Part shown: positions 45,137-55,118 of the stretch, one piece after another
Numbering within the stretch: the stretch's first letter is position 1
How the letters are laid out: every line of letters begins with the position of its first letter
NCBI GenBank assembly: GCA_017546445.1
Contig: JAFYWX010000020.1
Span: 19,973-83,972 of the forward strand
Direction of reading: 5' to 3'
Length of the DNA stretch: 64,000 bases
DNA from: Akkermansia sp.
Lineage (GTDB): Bacteria; Verrucomicrobiota; Verrucomicrobiia; Verrucomicrobiales; Akkermansiaceae
Notes under the pieces: generated by a model
What the model was told of the DNA's origin: nothing
Seen by the model: the letters and a program-made list of their open reading frames with translations, nothing else
Database searches by the model: none
Made by a program: the position numbers and the translations under genes

Positions 45137-46496
45137 GAATTATAAGGATAGTATTCCGGATTGGTTGCCGCCGGCGCTGGTGAAGGATTGGCGGCAGATG
45201 CTGCGCACCCCGCTTTTTATGCTGGGGCTGCTGGCGCTGGGCTTGCTGAGTTTCGGTTTTCTGCTGCCGCCGGAGAGTGAGGTGCTGTATAAGGCGAGCT
45301 ATATGCCTTTTGTGATGATGGGGACTGTGGTGCTCTGTGGTCTGGTGCCGGCCCGCGTGAGCCAGACGGTGGAGGGCGAGACGAAGAACCCCGGTACCAA
45401 CTTCATCCGCCTGACGCCGCTGAGTTCGTGGCAGGTGGTGTGGGGTACCTGGCTTTCGGGCGCGGTGCAGGTGGTGATGCTGGCCTTGCTGGCGCTGCCG
45501 CTGGTGATGCTGCGCATGGGGCATGCCCCGGCGGGCCAGGAAGGGCTGCACCTGGCAGCGCACTTGCTGCTGCTTCTGCTGCTGGTGCTGCAGGGGTGGA
45601 CGATGGTGGCGCTGGCGCAGGCCAGCTCGTCGCTGCCCATGGTGCTGCGTTTGTTTGTGTTCGTGTCGCTGCTGGGCAGTATCTGCGGTATGGATTACGA
45701 AATGGTGAGGGTGTTGCTGCGTGAACAGGTGAGTCAGTTTGCCGGCATGTACCTGCTTTCGGTGGCCGCGCTCGGGGTGATGCTGCTCACTCTGCTGGCC
45801 GAGGCCAGGCGGCAGTATGCCCACCCGGCAGAGGATTGTGTGACGCCGGTGCGCTGGTTCAGTATGCTGGCGGTGGTGCTGTATGGTGCAGCTCTGCTGC
45901 TGAATCAGGCCGGGTTGCTGGGGGATTACTCCTGGGGCTGCTATGGCTGGGCTGTGTGGTTTGTGCTGGGTATGGCGGTGTGGGAGGTGCTGCATCCTGT
46001 GATTGGCAGCCACCGCGGGCTGCTGATTTCCGGTAAATCCGGTATGTGGGGCGGTGTGGTCTGGTTTTCTGTGGCGGTGGGTGTGTGCATGCTGGTCGGG
46101 CTGCCGTTGCTGTGGACAGCCTATCAGAAGTGGCATACACTGGCCTATATTTCCAAGCCGCTGCCTCCCGTGTATGATTTGCTGACGGTGTATGCCTATG
46201 CCTGGCTTACCCTGCTGGTGGGTGTGCTGGCGGCGCTGCTACTGAGCCAGATTTTCCGTCGCCACAGTGCGGGTGTCTTTGCCGCGGTGCTGATGCTGGG
46301 AGTGGTGGTGCAGGGCCTGGATAACATGGTGGCCGGGCTGCTGCCGGTGCCGTCCTGGGAGCTACTCGCCATGATGGCGCATCTCCATATGTGCGATGCA
46401 GACCGCATCGAACTGGTGCAAGCCTGTTCTGTGGTGCAGGTGGTCTGGCTGGTGCTGCTGCTGGCTATTTTCCGCATGCTGACCAGGCGTAAATGA
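45129..46496 (+). CDS. ABC-2-type membrane permease
   Basis: The 455-residue protein has about ten to twelve hydrophobic helices, a short charged N-terminus (MNKNYKDSIPDWLPPALVKDWRQM) and no cytoplasmic domain that would suggest another function. It overlaps the ATPase gene and must be its membrane partner. The substrate cannot be read from the sequence. A strong terminator follows. Confidence 0.8.
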   Translation: MNKNYKDSIPDWLPPALVKDWRQMLRTPLFMLGLLALGLLSFGFLLPPESEVLYKASYMPFVMMGTVVLCGLVPARVSQTVEGETKNPGTNFIRLTPLSSWQVVWGTWLSGAVQVVMLALLALPLVMLRMGHAPAGQEGLHLAAHLLLLLLLVLQGWTMVALAQASSSLPMVLRLFVFVSLLGSICGMDYEMVRVLLREQVSQFAGMYLLSVAALGVMLLTLLAEARRQYAHPAEDCVTPVRWFSMLAVVLYGAALLLNQAGLLGDYSWGCYGWAVWFVLGMAVWEVLHPVIGSHRGLLISGKSGMWGGVVWFSVAVGVCMLVGLPLLWTAYQKWHTLAYISKPLPPVYDLLTVYAYAWLTLLVGVLAALLLSQIFRRHSAGVFAAVLMLGVVVQGLDNMVAGLLPVPSWELLAMMAHLHMCDADRIELVQACSVVQVVWLVLLLAIFRMLTRRK

Positions 46497-46595
46497 CCGC
46501 TTCGACCTGCGGGGTGGGGGCACCATTCCGCAGGGTAAAGGGGGCCGGATTCCGGTGCCGGAGGCTGCCGGATTTGCCCGCTGAGGGTTCCGGAA

Positions 46596-46631
46596 AGGGG
46601 CGTTTGCAGACCCGCAAGCGGCCCCTTTTTC
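46596..46631 (+). terminator. terminator after the ABC transporter operon
   Basis: GGGGC-GTTTGC pairs with GCAAGC-G-GCCCC (one bulge), followed by TTTTT at the end. Confidence 0.8.
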
Positions 46632-46777
46632 GCCCCCGGCGGGGGTGGAGACGGAGAATTTTCTCTGTCATGTTCTGCAAAATAATGATTTTTTTCTGAA
46701 TTCGTGAACCTGTGGCAAACAGGGCATTTTCAGGGCTGAAAAATTCGAAAAAATCATTGAAAATTCACAGAAAAGGC

Positions 46778-46805
46778 TTGCATTGTGGGAAATTTGGAGT
46801 AGAAT
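46778..46805 (+). promoter_or_regulatory. promoter of the str/S10 ribosomal cluster
   Basis: TTGCAT (46778-46783), a 16-base spacer and TAGAAT (46800-46805). The leader to the rpsL ATG is about 140 bases and may hold a regulatory structure; I could not recognise a known one. Confidence 0.65.
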
Positions 46806-46952
46806 ACTCCGACCCGCGGACTGTACAGGGATGTATTGTCCACTGGTCACTATCGGGTAAACCGGTGACGTGAAAAACTGTGTTCCTCAAGGGATGAGGG
46901 ATAGGTGACACGAGCCGTAAAACCTTGAAAAACAAAATCATAAATAAGTAAC

Positions 46953-47357
46953 ATGCCGACTATTAATCAGCTCGTCCGCAAGGGACGTACAGTACCGGAA
47001 GAGAAGTCGAAGTCTCGCGCTCTTCACAGCTGCCCGCAGCGCCGTGGCGTTTGCCTGCAGGTGATGACCCGTACCCCGAAGAAGCCGAACTCCGCTCTTC
47101 GTAAAGTTGCTAAGGTTCGCCTTACCAACGGTGAAGAAGTGATCGCCTACATCGGTGGTGAAGGCCACAACCTCCAGGAGCACTCCATCGTGCTTGTGCG
47201 TGGTGGTCGTGTGAAGGACCTTCCCGGTGTTCGTTATCATATCGTTCGTGGTGCTCTTGACTGCCTTGGCGTTGACAAGCGCCGCCGTGGCCGCTCGAAG
47301 TACGGTGCCAAGCGCCCGAAGGCCGGTGCCGCCGCCGCTCCCGCTAAGAAGCGCTAA
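46953..47357 (+). CDS. rpsL: 30S ribosomal protein S12
   Basis: The 134-residue protein [12 protein letters not shown]... contains [30 protein letters not shown] and [17 protein letters not shown], the universally conserved S12 segments around the decoding centre and streptomycin site. The C-terminus has an alanine/lysine tail. It is the first gene of the cluster, after a long leader. Confidence 0.99.
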   Translation: MPTINQLVRKGRTVPEEKSKSRALHSCPQRRGVCLQVMTRTPKKPNSALRKVAKVRLTNGEEVIAYIGGEGHNLQEHSIVLVRGGRVKDLPGVRYHIVRGALDCLGVDKRRRGRSKYGAKRPKAGAAAAPAKKR

Positions 47358-47388
47358 GAATTAACCCTGAACTACTTAATTTAATACT

Positions 47389-47862
47389 ATGGCTCGTCGC
47401 AAACGCGTCTATAAGAAGATTGAACGTCGTGACTCCCGTTACGATTCCGTGCTCGTTGGCCGCCTGATTTGCAAGGTGATGCTCGACGGCAAGCGCTCCC
47501 TGGCTGAGCGTATCGTTTACAAGGCTATCGACCTTGCCAACGAGGGTACCGACACTGTGAGCCCGCTCGAGGTTCTGACCCGCGCCATTGAGAACGCCAA
47601 GCCCCGTGTGGAGGTGAAGAGCCGCCGCGTGGGTGGTGCTACCTACCAGGTTCCGTTGGAAGTGGCTCCCGATCGTTCCGAGGCTCTCGCAATGCGTTGG
47701 ATCATCAACTACGCCCGCAACCGCAAGGGTATCCCCATGGCTAAGGCTCTGGCTAACGAAATCAAGGAAGCCGCTGCCAACCAGGGTGCCGCCGTGCGCA
47801 AGCGTGATGATGTGCACAAGATGGCTCAGGCCAACCGTGCCTTCGCTCACTTCCGCTGGTAA
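47389..47862 (+). CDS. rpsG: 30S ribosomal protein S7
   Basis: The 157-residue protein MARRKRVYKKIERRDSRYDS... has VEVKSRRVGGATYQVPLEV and RWIINYARNRKG, typical of S7, which nucleates assembly of the 30S head. The start is preceded by TTAATACT with no purine-rich ribosome binding site. It lies between rpsL and fusA in the usual str order. Confidence 0.99.
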   Translation: MARRKRVYKKIERRDSRYDSVLVGRLICKVMLDGKRSLAERIVYKAIDLANEGTDTVSPLEVLTRAIENAKPRVEVKSRRVGGATYQVPLEVAPDRSEALAMRWIINYARNRKGIPMAKALANEIKEAAANQGAAVRKRDDVHKMAQANRAFAHFRW

Positions 47863-47921
47863 GACCGCCGCGCTGGAAGTTTTGATGTAATCTCTGAACT
47901 TTAAAATATTCATATTACTAT

Positions 47922-50105
47922 ATGGCTAATAACTATAGCAGCCCTGACCGCAAGGCTCCGCTTGAGCGCTACCGTAACTTCGGTATCGCCGCCCACATTG
48001 ACGGCGGCAAGACCACGCTTTCCGAGCGTATCCTGTTCTACACCGGCATGATCCACAAGATCGGCGAGACCCACGAGGGTTCTGCGACGACCGACTGGAT
48101 GGAGCAGGAGCAGGAGCGTGGTATTACCATTACCTCCGCTGCCGTTACAACTAACTGGAAGCAGCTGCCCGCTGAGGGCTGCCACAAGCTTTTCGAGAAC
48201 GAGAACTTCCAGCTCAACGTTATCGATACTCCCGGGCACGTGGACTTCACCGCTGAGGTGGAGCGTTCCCTGCGCGTGCTCGACGGCGCTATCGTGGTGT
48301 TCTGTGGTGTTGCCGGCGTGCAGCCCCAGACCCAGACGGTGTGGCGCCAGGCCAACAAGTACGAGGTGCCCCGTCTGTGCTTCGTGAACAAGATGGACCG
48401 CACCGGCGCTAACTTCGCCAACGTGCTCAACGACATCCGCACCAAGCTGGGTGCCAACGCTGCACCCATTCTGGTGCCCATCGGCGCCGAGGACCAGCTT
48501 TGCGGCCAGATTGACGTGGTGAACCAGAAGGCTATCTTCTACGCTGACTCCGACCGCCAGGGTTCCACCTATGAGGTGAAGGAGCTGGAAGGCGAGCTCA
48601 AGGAAATCGGCGAGGCCTACCTCGAGGAACTCAAGGAGTGCGTAGCCAACGTGGACGACGAGCTGGGTGAACTCTTCCTCATGGAAGAACCCATCGATGC
48701 CCCCACGCTGAAGCAGGCTATCCGCCGCGCTACCATCGCCAACAAGTTCATCCCCGTGGCCGGTGGTTCCGCTTTCAAGAACAAGGGTGTGCAGGGCCTC
48801 CTGGACGCTGTGGTGGACTACCTCCCCAGCCCCCTCGAGTGTAAGCAGGCCACTGTGACCAGCACGATTGCCTCCGGTCTCGACGAGAACGGCTACGAGG
48901 TGTTCGACGTGAAGGAGATCAACCCCTCCGACAACGACAAGCCCGTGGTGCTGGCATTCAAGCTCTGGGCCGACAAGTTCGTGGGTTCCCTCGTGTTCAT
49001 CCGCGTATACACCGGCGTGGTGCGCAAGGGCGACACCGTGTACAACCCCCGTACCCGTAAGCGTGAGCGCGTGGGCCGTCTGCTCCAGATTCAGGCCAAT
49101 GTGCACACCGACGTGGACGCAGTATACTCCGGCGATATCGCCGCTATCGTGGGTCTGAAGAACGCCACCACGGGTGACACCCTGGCTTCCGACGACTTCG
49201 ACTACACTCTTGAGCCCCCGACCTTCCCGGACACCGTGATTTCCATGGCTGTGGAACCCCTTACCAAGGGCGACCAGGAGAAGATGTCCAACGCTCTGCA
49301 GCGCCTCTCTGCTGAAGACCCCACCTTCCGCGTGAAGACTGACGAGGAAACTGGTCAGACCATCATCGCCGGCATGGGTGAGCTTCACCTCGACATTATC
49401 GTGGACCGCCTCAAGCGCGAGTTCAAGGTAGAGGCCAACACCGGCAAGCCCCAGATTGCCTACCGCGAAACCATCACCGGTTCTGCTGACCGTGTGCAGG
49501 GTAAGCTGGTGAAGCAGTCCGGTGGTCGTGGTCAGTACGGTGACGTGGTGATTGCCATGCGTCCCGGTGAGCGCGGTACCGGTCTCAAGATTGCCAACAA
49601 GATTGTTGGTGGTGCCATTCCCAAGGAGTACATGAACGCTGTGTACGCCGGTCTGAACGAAGCCATGAACTCCGGTTCTGTTGCGGGTTACCCCGTGGAG
49701 GACGTGGAAGTGGACGTGATTGACGGCTCCTACCACGAAGTGGACTCCAACGAAAACGCCTTCAAGATGGCTGCTATCTTCGCTATGAAGAACGCCTTTG
49801 CCAAGTGCAGCCCCGTGCTGCTGGAGCCCATCATGGCTGTGGAAGTGGTGACCCCCGCTGAAAACCAGGGCGATATCATGGGCGACCTTAACCGCCGCCG
49901 CGCCATGGTGAAGAACATGGAGCACAAGGGTGCTGAGTGCGTACTCACCGCCGATGTGCCGCTGGCTGAAATGTTCGGTTACTCCACCGACATCCGTACC
50001 CTTTCCAAGGGTCTGGCCTCCTACTCCATGGAACCCTCTCACTTCGAACAAGTACCCCAGAACCTTGTCAACGAAATCGTCAAGGCTCGCGGTGGTAACA
50101 AGTAA
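47922..50105 (+). CDS. fusA: elongation factor G
   Basis: The 727-residue translational GTPase has G1 AHIDGGKTT, switch II DTPGHVDFT, NKMD, and the later domains ending in MEPSHFEQVPQNLVNEIVKARGG. It catalyses ribosomal translocation. The G1 motif has Gly in place of the common Ala (AHIDAGKT). It is followed by rpsJ without a tuf gene between, unlike the str operon of enterobacteria. Confidence 0.99.
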   Translation: MANNYSSPDRKAPLERYRNFGIAAHIDGGKTTLSERILFYTGMIHKIGETHEGSATTDWMEQEQERGITITSAAVTTNWKQLPAEGCHKLFENENFQLNVIDTPGHVDFTAEVERSLRVLDGAIVVFCGVAGVQPQTQTVWRQANKYEVPRLCFVNKMDRTGANFANVLNDIRTKLGANAAPILVPIGAEDQLCGQIDVVNQKAIFYADSDRQGSTYEVKELEGELKEIGEAYLEELKECVANVDDELGELFLMEEPIDAPTLKQAIRRATIANKFIPVAGGSAFKNKGVQGLLDAVVDYLPSPLECKQATVTSTIASGLDENGYEVFDVKEINPSDNDKPVVLAFKLWADKFVGSLVFIRVYTGVVRKGDTVYNPRTRKRERVGRLLQIQANVHTDVDAVYSGDIAAIVGLKNATTGDTLASDDFDYTLEPPTFPDTVISMAVEPLTKGDQEKMSNALQRLSAEDPTFRVKTDEETGQTIIAGMGELHLDIIVDRLKREFKVEANTGKPQIAYRETITGSADRVQGKLVKQSGGRGQYGDVVIAMRPGERGTGLKIANKIVGGAIPKEYMNAVYAGLNEAMNSGSVAGYPVEDVEVDVIDGSYHEVDSNENAFKMAAIFAMKNAFAKCSPVLLEPIMAVEVVTPAENQGDIMGDLNRRRAMVKNMEHKGAECVLTADVPLAEMFGYSTDIRTLSKGLASYSMEPSHFEQVPQNLVNEIVKARGGNK

Positions 50106-50145
50106 ACCAACCAAACAATATTAACCTAAACATAACCGCACGTTC

Positions 50146-50454
50146 ATGCAAAGTCCCAAAATCCGCATCCGTCTCCGTGCATTTGACAGCCGCGCTATCG
50201 ACCGTTCCGCTTCCGAGATCGTCGAGACCGCTAAGCGTACAGGTGCAAAAGTCGCCGGGCCGATTCCTTTGCCGACTCGTATCGAGAAGTTCTCTGTGAA
50301 CCGCTCGGTCCATGTTAATAAGAAATCTGCCGACCAGTTCGAAATCCGTACCCACAAGCGCCTGCTCGACATCGTTGAGCCGACCTCCCGCACGGTGGAA
50401 GAGCTCAAGAAGCTCAACCTGCCCGCTGGTGTGGACATCACGATCAAGATCTGA
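50146..50454 (+). CDS. rpsJ: 30S ribosomal protein S10
   Basis: The 102-residue protein has [40 protein letters not shown] and [18 protein letters not shown], standard S10. It is the first gene of the S10 part of the cluster; S10 is also the NusE antitermination factor. Confidence 0.99.
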   Translation: MQSPKIRIRLRAFDSRAIDRSASEIVETAKRTGAKVAGPIPLPTRIEKFSVNRSVHVNKKSADQFEIRTHKRLLDIVEPTSRTVEELKKLNLPAGVDITIKI

Positions 50455-50500
50455 TCATCGCCCGTTTAATTACGAACCTTAACACAGATTTTTTAATAAC

Positions 50501-51145
50501 ATGTCTTTAGGACTTATTGGTAAGAAGGTTGGCATGACCCGCGTCTTCAACAAGGAGACCGGCGCCATGATTCCCGTCACGGTTATCGACGTGACCGGCA
50601 ACACTTACGGCCAGATCAAGACCGAGGAGAAGGATGGTTACTGCGCCATCCAGGTGGCTTTCGACGCTCAGAAGGAGAGCCGCCTTTCCAAGCCGGTTGC
50701 TGGCCACTTCAAGAAGCTGGGTATCGCCCCCGCCAAGCTCCTCAAGGAGTTCCGCGTGGACGCCGCCGAGCTGCCCGCAGAGGGCGCTGAGCATCCCGGT
50801 TGCAGCCTCTTCGAGGAGGGTGCCTGGGTGGACGTGATCGGCACGTCCAAGGGTAAGGGCTTCCAGGGTGTTATGCGTCGTCATAACTTCAGTGGCTCTC
50901 CCATGACGCACGGCTCCATGATGCACCGCCGTACCGGTGGTGTGGGCGCCTGCGCAACGCCGTCCCGCGTGTGGAAGGGCCAGAAGATGCCCGGCCACAT
51001 GGGTGCCGAGCGTAAGACCGTGCAGAACCTGAAGGTCGTTCAGGTGCGCAAGGATGACAACGTGATTCTTGTGTCTGGCCCCGTGCCCGGCGCCAAGGGT
51101 TCCTACGTTGTGGTCCGTCCGGCTAAGAAGAAGAACGGTAAATAA
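50501..51145 (+). CDS. rplC: 50S ribosomal protein L3
   Basis: The 214-residue protein begins LIGKKVGMTRVF and contains GKGFQGVMRRHNFSGSPMTHGSMMHRRTGGVG, the L3 loop reaching the peptidyl-transferase centre. It is in the usual position after rpsJ. Confidence 0.99.
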   Translation: MSLGLIGKKVGMTRVFNKETGAMIPVTVIDVTGNTYGQIKTEEKDGYCAIQVAFDAQKESRLSKPVAGHFKKLGIAPAKLLKEFRVDAAELPAEGAEHPGCSLFEEGAWVDVIGTSKGKGFQGVMRRHNFSGSPMTHGSMMHRRTGGVGACATPSRVWKGQKMPGHMGAERKTVQNLKVVQVRKDDNVILVSGPVPGAKGSYVVVRPAKKKNGK

Positions 51146-51170
51146 ACAAACGAACTAGGAAAACCTATCT

Positions 51171-51779
51171 ATGTCCGCTACTACACTGACAATCGAGGCA
51201 GCTAATGCCGCCGGTCTTGTGACGGTAGGGCCCGAGAAGGGTAGCCAGGCCGTACACGACCTGGTTACCGCTTATCGCGCCAACCGCCGCACCGGCTCTG
51301 CCAATACTAAGACCCGCGGTGAGGTTGCTGGTAACAACCGCAAGATCTACCGCCAGAAAGGCACGGGTAATGCCCGTCACGGCGACCACCAGTCCCCCAT
51401 CTTCGTGGGTGGTGGCGTGGTGTTTGGTCCCCGCCCCTGCGACTACTCCAAGAAGGTGAACAAGTCCACCCGTAAGCTGGCTCTGCGCCGCGTGCTGGGC
51501 GACATCATCACCGGTGGTAAGGTCGTGACCGTTCCCTCCTTCTCCATCGAGGACGGCAAGACGAAGTCTTTCGTTGCTGCTGTATCCGAGATCGCCGAGG
51601 GTAAGAAGATCCTCATCATCGCCGACAGCTTCGACGAAATGACCAAGCGCGCTGGCCGCAACGTGGCCGAGGTGCTTCTCATGACCGCCGCTGAGGTGAA
51701 CGTGGAGCAGCTGCTGGACGCCCGCAAGGTCGTTCTCGTTGACTCCGCTATGGAAATCATCGCCAACCGCACCAAGTAA
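51171..51779 (+). CDS. rplD: 50S ribosomal protein L4
   Basis: The 202-residue protein has the L4 loop with TKTRGEVAGNNRKIYRQKGTGNARHGD and GGGVVFGPRP, which lines the exit tunnel. In some bacteria L4 autoregulates the S10 operon; no leader element for that is recognised here. It is followed after two bases by rplW. Confidence 0.99.
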   Translation: MSATTLTIEAANAAGLVTVGPEKGSQAVHDLVTAYRANRRTGSANTKTRGEVAGNNRKIYRQKGTGNARHGDHQSPIFVGGGVVFGPRPCDYSKKVNKSTRKLALRRVLGDIITGGKVVTVPSFSIEDGKTKSFVAAVSEIAEGKKILIIADSFDEMTKRAGRNVAEVLLMTAAEVNVEQLLDARKVVLVDSAMEIIANRTK

Positions 51780-51781
51780 TC

Positions 51782-52066
51782 ATGAACGATATCTACGACG
51801 TAATCAAGAAGCCGCGTGTTTCCGAAAAGGCAACCGTGATGCACGAGGAGAACGGCGTGCTTACGCTCGAAGTGGCGGTGAAGGCCACTAAGATCGAGGT
51901 TAAGCAGGCTGTGGAGAAGGCCTTCGGCAAGAAGGTTGCCTCCGTCCGCACCGCTAACTATGATGGCAAGGTGCGCCGCAAGCGCACGAAGGATGCCGGC
52001 AACGCACCCGCCTGGAAGAAGGCTTTCGTGCGTCTGGCCGACGGTGAGTCCCTGGACCTTGTCTAA
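51782..52066 (+). CDS. rplW: 50S ribosomal protein L23
   Basis: The 94-residue protein begins MNDIYDVIKKPRVSEKAT and contains VKQAVEKAFGKKVASVRTANYDGKVRR, standard L23 at the tunnel exit. The ATG is two bases after the rplD stop. Confidence 0.98.
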   Translation: MNDIYDVIKKPRVSEKATVMHEENGVLTLEVAVKATKIEVKQAVEKAFGKKVASVRTANYDGKVRRKRTKDAGNAPAWKKAFVRLADGESLDLV

Positions 52067-52102
52067 TATTGATTGGAACACGTAACTAGAAAGTAAGCTA
52101 TC

Positions 52103-52936
52103 ATGTCCCTCAAGTCATTTAAGCCTACCACTCCGTCCAACCGCTACAAGGTTCTGCCCTCTTTCGACGAGATCACCAAGTCCAAGCCGGAGAAGAGCCT
52201 CCTGCAGCCCATCCGCAAGAGCGGTGGCCGCAACAACAACGGCCGCATCACCACCCGCCACATCGGCGGTGGTCACAAGTACCACTACCGTCTCGTGGAC
52301 TTCCGCCGCACCCGCACGGAAGCCGCCACGGTGCTCGGTATTGAGTACGATCCGAACCGTACCTGCCGTATCGCCCTCATCCAGTACACGGATGGCACCA
52401 AGAGCTACATCCTGGCTCCTGTGGGTCTGACCGTAGGTATGACGGTTCAGAGCGGTGAGAACGTAGCCCCCAAGGTGGGCAACGCTATGCCCCTCAAGAA
52501 TGTACCCCTGGGTACTGCTATTCACAACATCGAGATTCGTCCCGGTTCCGGTGGTAAGATTGCTCGCTCCGCCGGTCAGCAGGCTGTGCTCTCCAACCGT
52601 GATGGTGAGTACGCTCTGGTTAAGATGCCTTCCGGCGAAATCCGCAAGTTCCGTGTAGAGTGCTACTGCACCATCGGTCAGGTGGGCAACGCTCAGCACA
52701 TGAACGAGTCCTCCGGTAAGGCCGGTCGTACCCGTTGGATGGGCATCCGTCCGACCGTACGCGGTATGTGTATGAACCCCGTCGACCACCCCAACGGTGG
52801 TGGTGAAGGTAAGTCCAAGTCCGGTGGTGGTCGTCAGCACCTGAAGTCCCCGTGGGGTCACGTCAAGGGCCAGAAGACTCGCCGTCTCCGCAAGCCCTCC
52901 GATGTGTTCATCGTGCAGCGCCGCAAAGCCAAGTAA
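52103..52936 (+). CDS. rplB: 50S ribosomal protein L2
   Basis: The 277-residue protein has [22 protein letters not shown] and the C-terminal [25 protein letters not shown], which includes the conserved histidine near the peptidyl-transferase centre. It is in standard order. Confidence 0.99.
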   Translation: MSLKSFKPTTPSNRYKVLPSFDEITKSKPEKSLLQPIRKSGGRNNNGRITTRHIGGGHKYHYRLVDFRRTRTEAATVLGIEYDPNRTCRIALIQYTDGTKSYILAPVGLTVGMTVQSGENVAPKVGNAMPLKNVPLGTAIHNIEIRPGSGGKIARSAGQQAVLSNRDGEYALVKMPSGEIRKFRVECYCTIGQVGNAQHMNESSGKAGRTRWMGIRPTVRGMCMNPVDHPNGGGEGKSKSGGGRQHLKSPWGHVKGQKTRRLRKPSDVFIVQRRKAK

Positions 52937-52964
52937 TCTTTAACCACTAATATTTCATACAACA

Positions 52965-53234
52965 ATGGGACGTTCCCTCAAAAAAGGACCCTTCGTAAGC
53001 CAGCCTCTTCTCGACAAGGTTGACGCCCAGCTGCAGAGCGGGGATCGCAAGCCGATCAAGACCTGGAGCCGCGCCTCCATGGTGATTCCGGATTTCGTCG
53101 GTCTCACTTTCCTGGTGCACACCGGTAAGTCTTTCGCCACGGTGTACGTGACGGAGAACATGGTGGGCCACAAGCTCGGCGAATTCGCTCCTACGCGAAT
53201 CTTCAAGGCTCACGGCGGCATCGGCAAGAAGTAA
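52965..53234 (+). CDS. rpsS: 30S ribosomal protein S19
   Basis: The 89-residue protein begins [19 protein letters not shown] and includes [23 protein letters not shown] and [12 protein letters not shown], standard S19. The next gene in most bacteria is rplV, but here an unrelated gene intervenes. Confidence 0.99.
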   Translation: MGRSLKKGPFVSQPLLDKVDAQLQSGDRKPIKTWSRASMVIPDFVGLTFLVHTGKSFATVYVTENMVGHKLGEFAPTRIFKAHGGIGKK

Positions 53235-53256
53235 TAAGATTAACCGAAACTGAACC

Positions 53257-53967
53257 ATGAACGCTGCTCACCTCAGCTCCTGCCTTGTGACCCTGGCCGC
53301 TCTGGCTGCGGGTACCTGTGCCGGTGCTGGTGAGGGCGCCAATGGTGCTACGGACCGCAGAATTGACCAACTGGAACGCCAGGTGGCCAGTCTCCGCGAA
53401 AGCTACATGCTTGCACGGGCAGATGCTGATTCCGCCCGCAAGCAGCTCAGGGAAGTCAGCGTGCGTCTCGAGGCGCTTGGTGGCACCGCCCTGGGTGGGC
53501 AGGAGGAAAAGCTCATCGAAACCGCTGCCATGCTCGAATCCACCCGGACCGAGCTGGACGAGGTGCGCCAGGGCAGCCTCCGACTCGCCGCCGCTGTGGC
53601 AGAATACAAGCGCAGCGCGATGGTGGAGGACGAAACTGCCCGGCAGACGCTGGAGACCGCCCTGCAGGAACTGGAGGTAGCCCTGGGGCTGCGCCAGAAA
53701 CAGCAGAGCGAGTTTGACGGCACGCTCGATGAGGCTAAGGTGCTCAGCATCGATTCCGAATCCGGGCTTATCGTCATCAACGCCGGCCGCAAGGGCGGGG
53801 TGGAAGTGGGCATACCCATGGAAATCTTCCGCGGCGACCAGGTGATTGCCACTACCATGGTGACAGACGTTCGCAAGAGCGTTTCCGGTCTGCTGGTTCA
53901 GCGCCACCTCAACCCGGTGCTCAGCATCGCTGTAGGTGACCGTGTGTCCGTAAAAACAAACGACTAA
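53257..53967 (+). CDS. exported coiled-coil protein inserted in the S10 operon
   Basis: The 236-residue protein has a signal-like N-terminus (MNAAHLSSCLVTLAALAAGTCAGA), a long predicted coiled coil (about 33-165, IDQLERQVASLRESYMLAR...) and a C-terminal beta domain with VLSIDSESGLIVINAGRKGGVEVGIPMEIFRGDQVIATTMV...IAVGDRVSV, similar to the small barrel of FlgT or MreC-like proteins. It is not a ribosomal protein. Gaps to rpsS (22 bases) and rplV (22 bases) are like those between the ribosomal genes, so it is co-transcribed. Function unknown; an envelope role is likely from the signal peptide. Confidence 0.8.
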   Translation: MNAAHLSSCLVTLAALAAGTCAGAGEGANGATDRRIDQLERQVASLRESYMLARADADSARKQLREVSVRLEALGGTALGGQEEKLIETAAMLESTRTELDEVRQGSLRLAAAVAEYKRSAMVEDETARQTLETALQELEVALGLRQKQQSEFDGTLDEAKVLSIDSESGLIVINAGRKGGVEVGIPMEIFRGDQVIATTMVTDVRKSVSGLLVQRHLNPVLSIAVGDRVSVKTND

Positions 53968-53989
53968 TTCTTCAACAAATACCATAACA

Positions 53990-54328
53990 ATGGAAGTGAA
54001 AGCAGTATACAAGAATGCTCGCATCTCTGCGAAGAAGATGCGCGACGTAGCCGCCGCCGTCCAGGGTATGTCTGTAACCCAGGCTACCGACGTGCTGAGC
54101 TACACCCCCAAGAAGGGCGCTTATCTCCTGAATAAGACCCTGAAGGCCGCTGTGGCCAACGCCGAGAACAACAACGGCCTGTCCGCTGATGAGCTCGTGC
54201 TTAAGAGCGTGATGGTGGACGAAGGTCCCACCTTCCGCCGTACGATGGCCCGCGCCCGCGGTTCCGCTAACATGATCCGCAAGCGCACCTCCCACATTAC
54301 TATCATCCTCGCTAACAAAGAGGCATAA
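53990..54328 (+). CDS. rplV: 50S ribosomal protein L22
   Basis: The 112-residue protein contains KNARISAKKMRDVAAAVQG and FRRTMARARGSANMIRKRTSHITIIL, standard L22 including the beta-hairpin in the exit tunnel. There is no Shine-Dalgarno before the start, only an A-rich leader. Confidence 0.98.
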   Translation: MEVKAVYKNARISAKKMRDVAAAVQGMSVTQATDVLSYTPKKGAYLLNKTLKAAVANAENNNGLSADELVLKSVMVDEGPTFRRTMARARGSANMIRKRTSHITIILANKEA

Positions 54329-54351
54329 CCATAACAAACTAACATAACACT

Positions 54352-55080
54352 ATGGGTCAGAAAGTAAATCCTATCGGCTTCCGTCTTGCCGTTACTAAAG
54401 ACTGGCGCTCCAAGTGGTATGCTACGGGCAAGGACTATGCCACGAAGCTCCACGAGGACCTCAAGATCCGCAAGTTCATCAAGGACTACACCGCGGACCT
54501 CAACAAGGATCTCAAGGGCTCCACGCCTGCGATTTCCCGCATCACCATCGAGCGCGCCTGGAACAGCGTCCGCGTGACTATCGCCACCGCTCGTCCCGGC
54601 CTCATCATCGGGCCCAAGGGCAAGAACATCGAGGAAATGACCGCCGCCCTCTCCAAGCTGTGCAGTGGCGCTCAGGTCAAGCTCGACATCATGGAAATCC
54701 GCCAGCCGGAGCTCGACGCCCAGCTTGTGGCCGAGAACATCGCCACTCAGCTTGAGCGCCGCGTGTCCTTCCGTCGCGCCATGAAGCGTGCCGTGCAGGT
54801 TGCCATGGACTTCGGTGCCGAGGGTATCCGCGTTCGTTGCGCTGGTCGTCTGGGTGGTGCTGATATCGCCCGTGCTGAGCAGTACCGCGAGGGTAAGGTG
54901 CCGTTGCAGACTCTGCGCGCCCCGATTGATTACGGCTTTGCCGAGGCCCGTACCCTGTACGGTATCATCGGTATCAAGTGCTGGATCAACAAGCGCCCCG
55001 AGGTTGCCGGTGCTCCCCAGATGGGTGGCCGTCCTAACCGTCCCCAGCGTCCCCGCCGCGATTCCCGCCGCGACGCCTAA
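54352..55080 (+). CDS. rpsC: 30S ribosomal protein S3
   Basis: The 242-residue protein has [24 protein letters not shown] at the start, a KH domain with [13 protein letters not shown] and the C-terminal [11 protein letters not shown]. The C-terminus ends in a short arginine/proline-rich tail. It is in standard order. Confidence 0.99.
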   Translation: MGQKVNPIGFRLAVTKDWRSKWYATGKDYATKLHEDLKIRKFIKDYTADLNKDLKGSTPAISRITIERAWNSVRVTIATARPGLIIGPKGKNIEEMTAALSKLCSGAQVKLDIMEIRQPELDAQLVAENIATQLERRVSFRRAMKRAVQVAMDFGAEGIRVRCAGRLGGADIARAEQYREGKVPLQTLRAPIDYGFAEARTLYGIIGIKCWINKRPEVAGAPQMGGRPNRPQRPRRDSRRDA

Positions 55081-55118
55081 TGTCTAACACGAAACTTTAA
55101 CAATAGGAGAATAAGACT

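Noticed and set aside
47910..50114. 734-codon minus-strand frame opposite fusA
   Set aside because: It is a shadow of the highly biased fusA sequence; the plus strand encodes intact EF-G.
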